The notes: generated by a model from the letters alone, not told the origin. 64,000 nt of DNA from an uncultured delta proteobacterium (GCA_903892415.1 CAITIQ010000473.1:1-64000), one strand, 5' to 3'; counted from the stretch's first letter, positions 19,401-28,963 are shown. Made by a program: numbers and translations.

Positions 19401-19495
19401 ATCTCCGGGACCTCTATCAGCGCGGTAAGGCTCGCCTCGACGGCGATCTGCGAGTCGCTTCGCGCGTGACGTTTCTCAAGGGCCTCGCGTCCTGA
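16478..19495 (+). CDS. MFE-2-like multifunctional enzyme: SDR dehydrogenase, hydratase 2 and three SCP2 domains
   Basis: The start is ATG 16478, with AGGAGG (16465-16470) seven bases upstream. The 1005-residue protein has the order of eukaryotic peroxisomal MFE-2 (HSD17B4). Residues 1-300 are a short-chain dehydrogenase with TGAGGGLG at 14-21 and catalytic YAMAK (Y163, K167). About 310-610 is an enoyl-CoA hydratase 2/MaoC region with the motif GDWNPLH (D500, N502, H505). Three sterol-carrier-protein-2 domains follow at about 625-735, 765-880 and 900-1005, joined by Ala/Pro linkers. It should hydrate 2-enoyl-CoA and oxidise the (3R)-hydroxyacyl-CoA, with SCP2 domains binding the lipid. Human MFE-2 has one SCP2 domain; this has three. 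The SCPx-like thiolase follows 27 bases later. Confidence 0.9.
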   Translation: MSELRFDGRVAIVTGAGGGLGRAHALLLGSRGARVVVNDLGGSMTGAGNDSTPAQKVVAEIKALGGEAIANADSVEDGAKIVQAAMDTWGKIDIVVNNAGILRDTSFQKLSEEDWDLIYRVHVLGSFRVTKAAWNHMRDAKYGRIVMTASAAGIYGNFGQTNYAMAKMGLIGFAQTLALEGKKNNVLSNTIAPIAGSRLTETVLPKELLDALKPEVVAPLVAYLAHESCTENGGTFEVGGGFMAKLRWERSVGKSFPNGKAISIENVQKAFSEITSFAKTTHPTNIAESMQAVLDNVQRKSKGGNEFIDVDAALGYQYPPFQTSYDERDVSIYALSIGASQNPLDEQDLSYTYELAPRGFTPFPTFAVTPILRGILEAAKRGEQVPGLNYGFERILHGEQYTAITRPLPPHAKLTHKSVIKDIWDKGKNAVVVVETKSYDEAGDLLAENELTMVVRGAGGWGGERGPAQTGLPAPDRKADKTVEQKIDAQQALLYRLNGDWNPLHADPAFAKNFGFDRPILHGLCTFGYAARHAIASFAGGDARLFKSIRARFAESVFPGETLLTEMWQEGDKIVVRCKVKERDKEVLTNAVIELYKEVPTAKAKPAAAAAPAATPAAAAASSAVTSQVIVDGIAYYIEKNADLAGQVKTSFQFKLSNPGSAFFIDLKAAGGKVGQGELAGADVTLELSDADFIGMATGKLNPQKLYFGGQLKISGNVMASQKLEFLKKIDGEAVRKQMAAEGRLAAAPAAAAAAAPASAVDPSALTSADIFVAIADFIEKNAELAGQIKTNFLFKLTAPESQYTIDLKADKGSVAKGAVGSADVTLELTDADFMAMTTGGADAQKLYFAGKLKISGNVMASQKLMFLKKVDPKSASEAIAKARQASAGSSGATAAAAPKADPYPAIVAALSERLSKESGLLAELGSSIAFLIGARGFTIDPSKTPALSDGTQGSAGLTIKLSEGDFEELAKTGNLRDLYQRGKARLDGDLRVASRVTFLKGLAS

Positions 19496-19522
19496 CGCGA
19501 CGACAAGGAAAGGATGACGACC

Positions 19523-20701
19523 ATGGGACGACGAGTGAATGTGGTTGGGGTCGGGATGACGAAGTTCGCCAAGCCCGGCGCGAGCGATGACTACCATGTA
19601 ATGGCGGCGCAGGCCGGGAAGGCGGCGCTGGCCGACGCGAGTGTCGACTACAAGCTCATCGAGCAGGCCTACGCAGGCTATGTCTACGGTGACAGTACCT
19701 GCGGTCAGCGCGCCGTGTACGAGCTGGGCCTATCGGGTATTCCGGTCTTCAACGTAAACAACAACTGCTCGACCGGCTCGACGGCCTTGATGCTCGGCAA
19801 GCAGGCGATCGAAGGCGGCATCGCTGAATGCGTGTTGGTGGTGGGCTTCGAGAAGATGGAGAAGGGCGCGCTCGGCTCCAAGTTCAATGACCGCACCAAC
19901 CCCCTCGAGTTTCACGTCAACGTGATGAACGAGGTGCAGGGCTTCACCTCGGCGCCGCCCGCCGCGCAGATGTTCGGCGGGGCCGGCCGAGAGTACCGCT
20001 GGAAGTACGGCGCCAAGCGCGAGACCTTCGGCAAGATCAGCGAGAAAGCTCGTAAGCACGCCGCCAATAACCCCTTGGCCATGTTCAATCAGGTGCTCTC
20101 GCTCGAGGAGATCATGGCCAGCGACGAGGTGTTCGACCCGCTAACGCGCTATCAGTGTTGCCCACCGACCTGCGGCGCCGCGGCGGCGGTGCTGTGCAGT
20201 GACGAGTTTGCACGTAAGCACAATATCGCTACTCCAGTATCCATCATCGCGCAGTCGATGGTCACCGATACGCAAGCCAGCTTCAAAGACTCCATGATCA
20301 AGATGGTTGGCTACGACATGGCCAAGACGGCAGCGCAGCAGGTGTTCGAGCGCTCTGGCATTGGCCCCTCCGAGGTGGACGTCGTGGAGCTCCATGACTG
20401 TTTCACCGCCAATGAGCTGCTTACCTACGAGGCGCTGCAGCTTTGCGGTGAGGGCGAGGCCGAGAAGTTCATTTGGGACGGCGCCAATACCTATGGCGGT
20501 AAAGTCGTCACCAATCCATCGGGCGGCTTGCTCTCCAAGGGCCACCCGCTCGGGGCAACCGGGCTCGCTCAATGTGCAGAGCTCGTTTGGCAGTTGCGCG
20601 GTCAGGCGGATAAGCGCCAGGTCCCCAATGCGCGCGTGGGTCTGCAACACAACATCGGCCTGGGCGGGGCCTGCGTCGTGACCATGTACAAGAAGAACTA
20701 G
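19523..20701 (+). CDS. SCPx-type thiolase (lipid-transfer protein/acetyl-CoA acyltransferase)
   Basis: ATG 19523 is preferred because the purine run AGGAAAGG (19506-19513) is nine bases upstream; ATG 19514 is an alternative. The 392-residue product matches the thiolase half of eukaryotic SCPx: early [13 protein letters not shown], nucleophile NNNCSTGS, the [11 protein letters not shown] histidine and the C-terminal HNIGLGGAC. SCPx thiolases cleave branched or sterol-derived 3-ketoacyl-CoAs. The SCP2 domain fused to SCPx in animals is missing here, while the upstream gene has three. Together the two genes supply the hydration, dehydrogenation and thiolysis steps of beta-oxidation. Confidence 0.9.
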   Translation: MGRRVNVVGVGMTKFAKPGASDDYHVMAAQAGKAALADASVDYKLIEQAYAGYVYGDSTCGQRAVYELGLSGIPVFNVNNNCSTGSTALMLGKQAIEGGIAECVLVVGFEKMEKGALGSKFNDRTNPLEFHVNVMNEVQGFTSAPPAAQMFGGAGREYRWKYGAKRETFGKISEKARKHAANNPLAMFNQVLSLEEIMASDEVFDPLTRYQCCPPTCGAAAAVLCSDEFARKHNIATPVSIIAQSMVTDTQASFKDSMIKMVGYDMAKTAAQQVFERSGIGPSEVDVVELHDCFTANELLTYEALQLCGEGEAEKFIWDGANTYGGKVVTNPSGGLLSKGHPLGATGLAQCAELVWQLRGQADKRQVPNARVGLQHNIGLGGACVVTMYKKN

Positions 20702-20880
20702 TCGGCGTTGGGATCTTGCGGGGCCGCCTGAACGGGGCCCCGCATCACCGCGCCGCGCAACTTGGTTTCAACCTCGGCGGCGTGCGTCTTCCCAACCTTT
20801 TCGACCATCTCGCCGAGCGCGCGTCGTGCTTCCGCCGTCGTCATGCGGCCCTTGTCGAACTCGATGCAGATGAGGCACAT
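20698..20880 (-). CDS. Small 60-residue CxxC protein
   Basis: Starting at ATG 20880 the product is 60 residues beginning [13 protein letters not shown], with a charged helical middle ([15 protein letters not shown]). The CxxC pair at the start could bind a metal. A longer frame upstream runs into the 3' end of the neighbouring gene and is not needed. It overlaps the thiolase stop by four bases on the opposite strand. No function known. Confidence 0.55.
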   Translation of the reverse strand: MCLICIEFDKGRMTTAEARRALGEMVEKVGKTHAAEVETKLRGAVMRGPVQAAPQDPNAD

Positions 20881-20941
20881 CGCCTGAGTGTAGCAGGGCC
20901 GGCCGCTGAGGCTCAGCGCTCGGCCGCTGCTGTTCGGTAGG

Positions 20942-23236
20942 TCACGGGGTAGGTGTGAAGGTAGAGGTGAGCGCATAGACGCCGCCCGCCGAAGCGAAGC
21001 CAGCGACGATCACCGTAACGGTCTGGCCTGCGCTCAGCACCGCTTCGCCATATTCACTCCCGTCGGCCGGGGAGGAGTTGCCACAGGCCAGGAAGTCATT
21101 TCCGGTGATCGGTCCGCAGCCGTCTTGAACGTAGAACACTAGGTTCACGTTGGGCTCGGCGAGCAAGAGTTGCAGCGTGCCATCGCTGGGCGCCACGAAG
21201 CGATAGGCTCGTGCATCCGAGGACGCGAACGAACAGAGTCCGCTGAGATCGAAGAGGGCAGGGGAGCCAACGGTATTGCCAAGGGTGGTGGTCAGCGGAA
21301 GGTCGGGCAGCGCGTCGCAAACGAGAGACCACTCGATGGTCAAACAGTCGGCTGAGCAGCCGTCGTTGCTGGTGGTGTTGCCGTCGTCGCACGCCTCTGG
21401 TCCGCCGGTCTTGCCATCGCCACACACGGCCGGCTCAAAGGTCGCAAACAGCGTAAACGGGCCCGCCTCCGCGGGGGTTTGGCCACGAACCTGCAAGAGC
21501 AGCGGCTCTTGCACGGTCGCTGCGACATCGAAGGTGAGTTCGTCGTCCCCGAGCAAGGCCGCGCACGCGAGCTGCGAGTCCGCTAGTGCACAATCAGACA
21601 TCAGGTTCAGGCTTAGATCAGCGAGCGAGGAGAGCTTGACCGTCAGTCTCCCGGGGCCGGGGGGAAGGAAGGAATAGTTCGCTACGGTCGTTGCAACGTA
21701 CGGATCGCACGTCGAGCCGTAGCCGCTGGGGCCACCGATCGTCGTGCCTTCAACCGGGGTATCGAGCGAGAGCGTCTGCGTCTGGCCGCAAAGGAAGTCA
21801 AAGTTGGCCGAGGTGCAGCTGGCGTTGCAGGCGTCATTGGCGTTGACGTTGCCGTCGTCACAAAGCTCGCCAGCGATCACATTGAGGATGCCGTCGCCGC
21901 AGACCGCGGCCGGCTTGCATAGGCCGAGCTCGGGATTGGAGAACAGCTCGATGCAGGATTCGCCAGCGCCGCAAGCCGGGTCATCGACGCGACACAGCCG
22001 CTCACACAACGCCTCGGGCTGCTCCGGAAAGATACGCAAGCAGATACCGCGATAAGCCGAGCCTTCAATGCCACATTCGGTGGTCTCCGGAGAGTTCGCC
22101 TCGCAGCTCTCGCCGATACTCGCTGGGTCACCAAAGCTGGCTGGCTTGCAAATGTTCGCGATGCTGCAGAAGCGGTCCGCTGGGCAGTCCTCGTTTTCAT
22201 TGAGGTAGGTGCAGGTCTTTTGACACTCCCCCGGCTCGCCCCAGCAGAATGCGCCGGCTTCACACTCGGTGGAGTTGTCGTGCGGAGTGCAGCTCGCCCC
22301 AAGGGGAAGCGTGCCACGTTGCATACAAACACCCAAGCTCTGGGTCGGACCGAGCACGCGGCAGACCTCATCGCTCGCACACTCCCCGTCGCTGCCACAA
22401 CGCGCATAGCAGGCTCCGAGCGCGGGGCCGGCAGCGAGGGCGTCAGGGTCCCATAGCTGGGAGAGACAGACGTCGGTCTCGTCGCAGAAGGGCCCGTCGA
22501 AGAGCAGGTCGCATTCTTGTGGAACGCAGGTGTCGCTCTCGGGCGAACAGACCTGCTGTACCTCGTTACCGCATTGTTCTGCCGAGCTGCAGGCTTGTCC
22601 GTCGACGGGGCGCGTATCGACGTCCCATTGCTCGACGTAGAAGCAAGCGTCGTCGCCCTTGAACTCCCAGCTCAGGTCCTCATTTTGGCGTACCTCGAAG
22701 AGTTCGACGTTTTGCAGGTTGGCGCTGAAGATGCTCCAGTCCTCTGCGTCGACGTTGGTCAGCGTGAAGGAGCCCGTCTTTGGGTAGAAGGCCCGCAGCG
22801 GTTGGCCTGACTTGGCGTAGCCAACGAGCAGCGCACAGTGTTGGCAAGTGCCGTAGTTGTCGTCCGGGGCCTGTGCGAAGGAGAAGGTCCCTGGAGCGAG
22901 CGGAGGCAATGAACCGCTGCCATCGTCCTCGTAAAGCTCCATCGTGAGACGCGTCTTGGCCAGGTCCGGGAGGTCGGGCTGCACAGGGACGATCGCTCCG
23001 CGGGTGATGCTCTCGTAAAAGACCATGGTATCGCCGAGCGAGAGCACGGTGCACGGCCCGGTGTACGGGTCGGAACCGCCGCCGCCGCTCGCTCCTTCGC
23101 CTCCTGCTCCGCCCGCGCCCCCGGGCGTGTCCCCACCACCGCCTTGCGGCGTAGTTGAGTCATCCCCGCAGCCAACGAGCAGCGCGAGGTTCAAAAGTAT
23201 AGCGGTCGACCATGAAGGAAAGGCGCGAAGCATCAT
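20942..23236 (-). CDS. Large DUF4215-repeat lipoprotein
   Basis: Start 23236 (or the next ATG, 23233) opens a signal peptide ending in lipobox LVGC; upstream in-frame codons lack one. After a Gly-rich linker the 764-residue protein has a unique region of about 200 residues, then several Cys-rich modules (about 230-500), and two DUF4215 disulfide repeats (CGDGILN-x-CDDGNVNANDAC and CGDGKTGG-x-CDDGNTTSNDGC), each followed by a beta-rich segment resembling bacterial pre-peptidase domains (PGRLTVKLSSLADLSLNLM). No protease domain is present. It is probably exported to the cell surface. Confidence 0.78.
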   Translation of the reverse strand: MMLRAFPSWSTAILLNLALLVGCGDDSTTPQGGGGDTPGGAGGAGGEGASGGGGSDPYTGPCTVLSLGDTMVFYESITRGAIVPVQPDLPDLAKTRLTMELYEDDGSGSLPPLAPGTFSFAQAPDDNYGTCQHCALLVGYAKSGQPLRAFYPKTGSFTLTNVDAEDWSIFSANLQNVELFEVRQNEDLSWEFKGDDACFYVEQWDVDTRPVDGQACSSAEQCGNEVQQVCSPESDTCVPQECDLLFDGPFCDETDVCLSQLWDPDALAAGPALGACYARCGSDGECASDEVCRVLGPTQSLGVCMQRGTLPLGASCTPHDNSTECEAGAFCWGEPGECQKTCTYLNENEDCPADRFCSIANICKPASFGDPASIGESCEANSPETTECGIEGSAYRGICLRIFPEQPEALCERLCRVDDPACGAGESCIELFSNPELGLCKPAAVCGDGILNVIAGELCDDGNVNANDACNASCTSANFDFLCGQTQTLSLDTPVEGTTIGGPSGYGSTCDPYVATTVANYSFLPPGPGRLTVKLSSLADLSLNLMSDCALADSQLACAALLGDDELTFDVAATVQEPLLLQVRGQTPAEAGPFTLFATFEPAVCGDGKTGGPEACDDGNTTSNDGCSADCLTIEWSLVCDALPDLPLTTTLGNTVGSPALFDLSGLCSFASSDARAYRFVAPSDGTLQLLLAEPNVNLVFYVQDGCGPITGNDFLACGNSSPADGSEYGEAVLSAGQTVTVIVAGFASAGGVYALTSTFTPTP

Positions 23237-23298
23237 GCAAGAGAATGCCCGGCAAGCTTTGAACGACGCCTGAAAGCGTGTTGAAAGTTCGGGCGCCT

Positions 23299-24225
23299 TC
23301 AATCCTGGTGCTCGCTCGCCCAAAGCGCCCTTACCGAGGCAGAGATGCGGTAGCCGTCCTCATGCTGTTCGAGGACGTTTCGCAGTCCCAGTCGTCGCAA
23401 GGTCGCAATAGCGGCATAGACGCGTTCGCTGCCGGCGTGGGGCAACATGCGCTCGCCGGGCCAGCCAGCGCGAATCAGCTCAGCGATGGTGAGGCCAGCT
23501 CCCGGCTTTCGTTGTCGCGCGGTCACGAGCGCGAGCAACAAGCTCTTGAGCGCCTTGCGCCGCCCCAGCTTTACCTCCTCCTGGGTCCCCACGCGAAACC
23601 ACGAAGCATCCACCGCGAACACCACCGAGCTCGCGCTGGGCGCATGACTCATCATCGCCCGCAATCGGCAGGCCAAGCGTACGTCCGCAGCAAGTTGGAG
23701 CTCGGAATCGAGCGACTCCACCGACACTCCTCGCAAGACCGTTAATAGCGCAGTAAAAAGTGGTCGCGAATAGCGCGACAGTGCGCTCTCGGCGCGGTCA
23801 AAGGTGCGCTCCGCGTCATCCTCGGCGCCGCGTAGCGCGAGCAAAACGGCCAAGAGCGCGAGCGCCAGCCCCTCGTGGTCTGGGCAGGTCTCCCGGACGA
23901 TCTCGAGGGCCTCGCGCAGGCACGCCTCGGCGGTATCGAGCGAACGTTCCTCCAAGTGCAGGGCCCCGGTGAAGAGCAGAATGATGCCCTTGGCGCGGCG
24001 AACATCGGCTTCTTCGATACAAGCCCGGGCCTCGGCATAACGAGCGAGAGCCAAGCCACGCTCACCGGCTTCGTGCTGGATGCGCCCGAGATAGGTGAGG
24101 GCAATGCCTCGCCAATGCGCTTGGTCCTCGCGTTGGAACACCGCCTCAGCGTCAAAAAGCTCTGCGTAACCCTCGCGAAATTGACCCTTTTCAACCAAGA
24201 GCACGCCCAGGGCGAGGCGAGCCAC
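23299..24225 (-). pseudogene. C-terminal part of a STAND ATPase/TPR regulator, separated by a frameshift
   Basis: This frame encodes 308 residues: TPR-like helices (about 1-170), then a C-terminal winged-helix domain of the OmpR/PhoB kind, seen in SERVYAAIATLRRLGL and HEDGYRIS. It has no good start of its own; the GTG at 24225 lies inside a TPR helix. Read two bases differently at the (CG)3 run at 24243-24248, it continues the upstream protein smoothly (ERIARDALTKAVARLALG). I therefore interpret it as the 3' half of one gene with the frame below. It may be a real mutation, a programmed shift or a sequence error. Confidence 0.7.
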
Positions 24226-25819
24226 GGCTTTGGTGAGGGCGTCGCGCGATGCGCTCTGCGTCGGTGATCGCTTCGCGCATCAAGGGCTCCGCTGCGTCGT
24301 GGTTGTCTTCGTTGCAGAAGGTGTTGGCCACCATCACTTTACCCAGCGCTTGAAAGCGCGCGGCCGGGTGCACTACCAGCGCTTGCTCGATGTAGCTTCG
24401 GCCGAGCTGCCATTGACTTGTACCTGCTGCGACGTTGCCCAATCCAGCGAGCGCCTCTGCCACGGTCGATGCTTGGTCGCGTGAACTCGCGAGGGCGTGT
24501 GCGCGGGTTAGGTCCGCGTGGGCTGCTCGTAAGTCCCCAAGGAAGCGGCGCGCCGTGCCTCTGCGTAAGTAGAGCTCCGCAGACATCGATGGCTCGTCCC
24601 CGAGCGATTCGAGGGTAAGCGTGAGCAACGTGTTGGCTTGGGCGTAGGATAGACCGCGCTTGGGGTGCGTCAGGGCCAGACAAAGTTGAGCCCCCAGCTC
24701 CGGTTGTCGACTGTGCGTGCGCTCGAACGCGATTTGGAGATTGCTCGTTTCAGCCGGGCTCTGGGCGTCCCCATCCGCTACCGCGAGCCGAAGGGTTGCT
24801 TCTGCGTGCCGGCGTGCGAGCTCCTGGTAGCGAGCAGTATCGGACTCGAGCTCCCGCTCGGCGAAGCGCTGAATGCTCGCGAGCAAGTCAAAGCGATAGC
24901 CGGACGGCGCGCGTTCCGCGAACAACATCGACCGCTCGCGCAACTGTGAAAGGCCATCGATGGCGGCGTTCTCGTCTTCGAGCAGGTGGGTGAGGGCGTC
25001 GATCACGAACCCACCGCGAAACAGCGACGCCGCCTGCAGACACGCTCGCGCGCGCTCATCGAGCAGGTCGTAGGCTGTGCGAATCGAGAGCGCGAGGTTG
25101 TGCTCGAGGTTGGTGGCGACGTCCCGCCGAGCCAGGCGATGCAGCGCTTCACGCGGGGTGAGCACGCCAAGTTTCGGTGCGAATAGTTCGATGGCGAGGG
25201 GATGGCCGTCGAGCGCCGCGGCCAACGCGTGCGCATCCTCGCGATCGAGCTCGCCGAGTTTGACGCGGGCCAACTCTTCGCTGCGGGTTCGAAGCAGGGT
25301 TGCGGCCTCGCCCCAGCGTCCACTCCCGGGGTCGACGAGCGCAAGTCGTGTCAGCTCGATTTGCGCCAGTTTGGTTTTGAGCGCACGTTGCGAGGTGACC
25401 ACGAGGCACACGCCGGCGCTCGCCCACTCGTCGAGGAGCGGCTCGATGCCCTCGATTTGTTCGACATGGTCGAGCAGAACCGTCGCGGGGCCGAGCAGGA
25501 GCTGAACGAGTTTACGTGATGCTGCCGCCCGGCTCAGGGTTGGAGGCAGTCGATAACGAAGAGCTCCGGCTACCCTCGACAGCAGGCCGTCGACGTCGTG
25601 CACGTCCTTGAGTCGCAGGTCCAAGAACTCGGCAAATGACTCGTGTCTGCAACCACCTTCGGTCGAACTCCTGCGAGCCAGTTCCAACGCCAAACGGGTT
25701 TTGCCGATCCCTGGCGGACCGGTCAGAAGGAAGCACTGCCGCTGCGAGAATGCGGCCTTTGCCAGAGCGAAACAGGTCCCAGGCTCGACATAGCCGTTAT
25801 CGGGCAGTTGTGACTTCAT
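24191..25819 (-). pseudogene. N-terminal part of a STAND ATPase/TPR regulator, 3' end frameshifted
   Basis: 542 residues. Residues about 20-330 form a STAND-type NTPase related to MalT/LuxR-family activators: Walker A GPPGIGKT and Walker B TVLLDHVEQ, followed by the winged-helix and TPR-like region. The last about 18 residues (after AER) are low-similarity Arg/Pro/Gly-rich sequence, as expected for out-of-frame translation. Combined with the next frame the intact product would be about 850 residues with a C-terminal DNA-binding domain. It lies 34 bases downstream of a Ser/Thr kinase gene. Confidence 0.75.
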
Positions 25820-25853
25820 CGCGCTATGCGGCTGTTGCGCGCAGTCATGGGCG

Positions 25854-27383
25854 TCAGAATTCGCCGTACTCTTTTGGCTTGCCGCCTGCGGACTTGAGCG
25901 TGATCGGCCCCTCTTTGCGGTCTTGATCCGGAATGATCGTGACGACCTGCGGCAGGTAGTTCGCGCGTTTGACCGTGAGCTTGAGGGCTGTGGTTCCGCG
26001 TTGCAGCTTCAGCACTTCACCGGCTTTTCCGAGCTTCTTGTCGCCGTCGAAGATCTCAGCGTCGGCTGGGACCACGGTGAACTCGAGCGAGACGGTCTGC
26101 TCCACAGGTGAGCTCGCCGTTCCCGTGTTGGAAGAGGAAGGCATGAGTGAAGGCAACACCGTCATCGTTGGGGCCGACGTTGGCTCCGACCGAATCGGTG
26201 CCGGAGAGCTTTCGGCTGGGGCGGGCGGTGCCTGCGGGGTTGCGACTTCCGGTTTTGCACCAAGGAACATGAAAGCCCCAAGCCCCAACAGGCTTCCTCC
26301 TACAGCTGCTAGTGCGCCGACCAGGACGAACGGACTCCGCTTCTTTTTTTCCGGGACGCTTCCGATGGAGGAGGCGACGAGCGTGTCATTGCGCTCGAAG
26401 AGCGCCGTCGAGCCCGGCGCAAATTCGCGCTTCGAGGGTGCTGGAAGTGGAGGCAACCTAGCCGTAGTGCCGGTGTCTGCCCGTCCACCCATGCGCAAGA
26501 CCGCCTCGACTGCATCCACGATCGACTGCGGTCGCTTCGCCGGGTCCTTCTCCAACATCGCGAGCACCGGGGCATCGAGCTCGGGCGGCACGGCGGGATT
26601 GAGGGAGCTCGGTCGCGGGGGCTCCGCGTTGAGCTGCTTCATCATCACCTCCATCATGCTCTCACCGTCGAAGGGGATACGACCGGTCAACATCTGAAAG
26701 GCCATGATGCCGAAGGAGTAGATGTCCGAGCGGAAGTCGACGTCCTTGCCGTGGACCTGCTCTGGGGACATGTAGAGCGGTGTGCCCATGGGAACGCCGG
26801 AGCGCGTCTTGTGCTGGCTGTTCTTGTCGACGACGAGCTTCGCTATGCCGAAGTCGAGCAGCTTCGGAGAAGCGTTTCCCTCGTCGTCGATGCATAGAAA
26901 GACGTTCTCCGGCTTGATGTCGCGATGGGTGATGCCGTTGGCGTGAGCTGCACCCAGCGCTCGTGCAACAGCGCGGAGCACTGGCGCCGCCTGCTCGAAG
27001 GGCATCGCACCGTGGGCCTCGAGATAGTTCTCGAGCGGTGTACCGTCGAGCAGCTCCATCACGAAGAACTGCCGGCCGTCCGAAAGCACGCCGAAGCTGA
27101 AGATGTCGATGATGTTCTTGTGGCGGATTTGGTTGACCGCGCGAGCTTCCGAGATGAACCGGGCCACCATCTCCGGCTGCGAGGAGAACTCTCGCTTGAG
27201 CACCTTGATCGCTGCGTGCTTCCCGATCACCGGATGGACCGCGCGATAGACAGCGCCAAAGCCACCTTCGCCTAAGAGGCCAAGCACTTCGTACTCACCC
27301 ACCTTCATTTGCGGAGGCAGGTGCTCATCCCCGTGCGTGAGGATGTCGGAAGCGGGCGCCGAGGTAGTGTCTAGGTTGGTCAT
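25854..27383 (-). CDS. Membrane Ser/Thr protein kinase with PEGA-like C-terminus
   Basis: The frame runs much farther upstream, but that part only shadows the preceding kinase gene. The start is set at ATG 27383 (MTNLDTTSAP), giving 509 residues. The kinase domain (about 30-300) is intact: LGEGGFGAVY, K60 (AAIK), HRDIKPEN (D155, N160), DFG at 177-179. A single transmembrane helix lies near 345-370 (FVLVGALAAVGGSLLGLGAF). The extracytoplasmic part is Pro/Ser-rich and ends in a PEGA-like beta domain (VPADAEIFDGDKKLGKAGE). It is one of two consecutive kinase genes, 83 bases after the first. Confidence 0.9.
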   Translation of the reverse strand: MTNLDTTSAPASDILTHGDEHLPPQMKVGEYEVLGLLGEGGFGAVYRAVHPVIGKHAAIKVLKREFSSQPEMVARFISEARAVNQIRHKNIIDIFSFGVLSDGRQFFVMELLDGTPLENYLEAHGAMPFEQAAPVLRAVARALGAAHANGITHRDIKPENVFLCIDDEGNASPKLLDFGIAKLVVDKNSQHKTRSGVPMGTPLYMSPEQVHGKDVDFRSDIYSFGIMAFQMLTGRIPFDGESMMEVMMKQLNAEPPRPSSLNPAVPPELDAPVLAMLEKDPAKRPQSIVDAVEAVLRMGGRADTGTTARLPPLPAPSKREFAPGSTALFERNDTLVASSIGSVPEKKKRSPFVLVGALAAVGGSLLGLGAFMFLGAKPEVATPQAPPAPAESSPAPIRSEPTSAPTMTVLPSLMPSSSNTGTASSPVEQTVSLEFTVVPADAEIFDGDKKLGKAGEVLKLQRGTTALKLTVKRANYLPQVVTIIPDQDRKEGPITLKSAGGKPKEYGEF

Positions 27384-27466
27384 GGCCGCGAACCGCTTAA
27401 CGGTTCTGACAAGGCTATCAGGCCATTCTTTGTCGAGGCAACCCAGCAGCGCTCGAAGCTTGGCGC

Positions 27467-28942
27467 TCAGAAGCTCCCGGTCAAAAACAATCCGCGCGGT
27501 CCAACGGTCACTTTGGCGGGTGGCGGTGCTTCGGCTGTCTCGTCGAAGGAGAGCAAGAGCACGACTCCGCCGCCTACGGCGCTGAGCGCGGAGAGCGTCC
27601 ACAAAACGTTGGTCGCAACCTTGAGCGACTCGGCCTCGCTGACCAGATCCTTCGTCGTATCGTCGATCGCACCTTGGTCGATCCGCAGCACCGCTTCGTC
27701 TCGCGCCGAGAGGCCGGTGATCCCGGTGCCAATTGCCGCCCCACCAAAGACGGCGGCTGCGCCAAACAGGCCGATGCTTGCGATCACCAAGGGAGGAAGG
27801 TCTGCCGAGTGCGAGCCCCCGAATTGCACCTTCACTGGGATTCCCCCAGGTACCAGTCCGAAATGGCCGGGCTGAGAGTTCGGCGCACCCACGAGCAGAG
27901 GCTTGCGCCCGGCGAGAATCGCCTTGGCTTGCCGCATGCGTTCGTTCAGCGACGCACGCGTGAGCTCCTCTACGATCGCACCCACTTCGTCGTGCTCGAA
28001 TAGGGTGATGCCGCTCGATTTGCAGGCCTCGATAAGCCCCGCGCGGAAGGCTGCCGCGGACGGTGTCCTCGCCATCTTCTCCTTGTGCAGGGCTTGCTTG
28101 ATCACGAGTTCCAAGGCTGGCGGCACATTCGGATTGACCGAGCGCATCTCCGGCAGTGGGTCCATCACGAGTTGGAGGGCCACGGCGAAATCGTCCGCTT
28201 GGTCGAACAGCCGACGGCGCGCGAGCAGTTCCCAGGCGATGACACCCGCCGCCCAAACATCGCAGCGCCGGTCGAGTGCTCCACCCTGCACCTGCTCCGG
28301 CGGCATGTAAGCGACCTTGCCCTTGACGGCACCCGGACGGGTTTGGCTGATCCGTGAGGACGCGCGTGCGATGCCAAAATCAGCGAGCCGAGCCATGCCG
28401 TCGGTTCCAACCAAGATGTTCTGCGGCGACACATCGCGGTGAACCACCTCGAGGCCTCTTCCGTCGTCGTCCTTCAGCTCATGCGCAGCGTGAAGCCCTG
28501 CCAGCGCGTCGCAGAGAATGCGCATGGTCATGCCCAAAGGCAGCTCGCGACCGGCCTTCCTGGCGCGGCGAATCAGCCCGCTGAGGGAATCCCCCTCGAC
28601 GTAATCCATGACCAGAAACAAGCTCTTGCCCGACTCGCCGACGTCCAGGGTGGGCACGATGTTCGGGTGGCGGATGCGAACCGCGAGTTTGGCCTCTTCG
28701 AGTAGGTCGGCCATGAAGTCGCCCTCGACTCCCTCCAAGTGCGGGTGCGTGAGCTTGATCGCCACGAAGCGTTCAAAGCCTCCCGTTCCTCGGGATTGCG
28801 CAAGGTACACCGTTGCCATGCCGCCAGCGGCGATGGGCAAAATGACCTCATAGCGGCCAAGGTTCGCCGGGATGGACTCCTGCCCATCCGGAGAGGAACT
28901 ACGCACAGGCGCAGGATAGGGCAGCCCTGTCGGCTCTGCCAA
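27467..28942 (-). CDS. Membrane Ser/Thr protein kinase with HRDVSPQN catalytic loop
   Basis: 491 residues. Kinase domain about 30-300: IAAGGMATVYLA, K63 (VAIK), catalytic loop HRDVSPQN (D170, N175), DFG at 188-190. Serine replaces the usual catalytic-loop lysine (K in HRDLKPEN), a variant common among myxobacterial kinases, so activity is still likely. Two hydrophobic segments in the C-terminal region (LPPLVIASIGLFGAAAVFGG and VLWTLSALSAVGGGVVLLL) probably cross the membrane. It lies 21 bases after the transporter gene, in the same orientation. Confidence 0.9.
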   Translation of the reverse strand: MAEPTGLPYPAPVRSSSPDGQESIPANLGRYEVILPIAAGGMATVYLAQSRGTGGFERFVAIKLTHPHLEGVEGDFMADLLEEAKLAVRIRHPNIVPTLDVGESGKSLFLVMDYVEGDSLSGLIRRARKAGRELPLGMTMRILCDALAGLHAAHELKDDDGRGLEVVHRDVSPQNILVGTDGMARLADFGIARASSRISQTRPGAVKGKVAYMPPEQVQGGALDRRCDVWAAGVIAWELLARRRLFDQADDFAVALQLVMDPLPEMRSVNPNVPPALELVIKQALHKEKMARTPSAAAFRAGLIEACKSSGITLFEHDEVGAIVEELTRASLNERMRQAKAILAGRKPLLVGAPNSQPGHFGLVPGGIPVKVQFGGSHSADLPPLVIASIGLFGAAAVFGGAAIGTGITGLSARDEAVLRIDQGAIDDTTKDLVSEAESLKVATNVLWTLSALSAVGGGVVLLLSFDETAEAPPPAKVTVGPRGLFLTGSF

Positions 28943-28963
28943 CGGAGTCTATGCGGAATTGCC

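Noticed and set aside
27384-28256. N-terminal extension of the kinase whose gene ends at 25854
   Set aside because: The extension is Arg-rich shadow sequence of the upstream kinase gene in another frame. The conserved kinase region begins just after ATG 27383.
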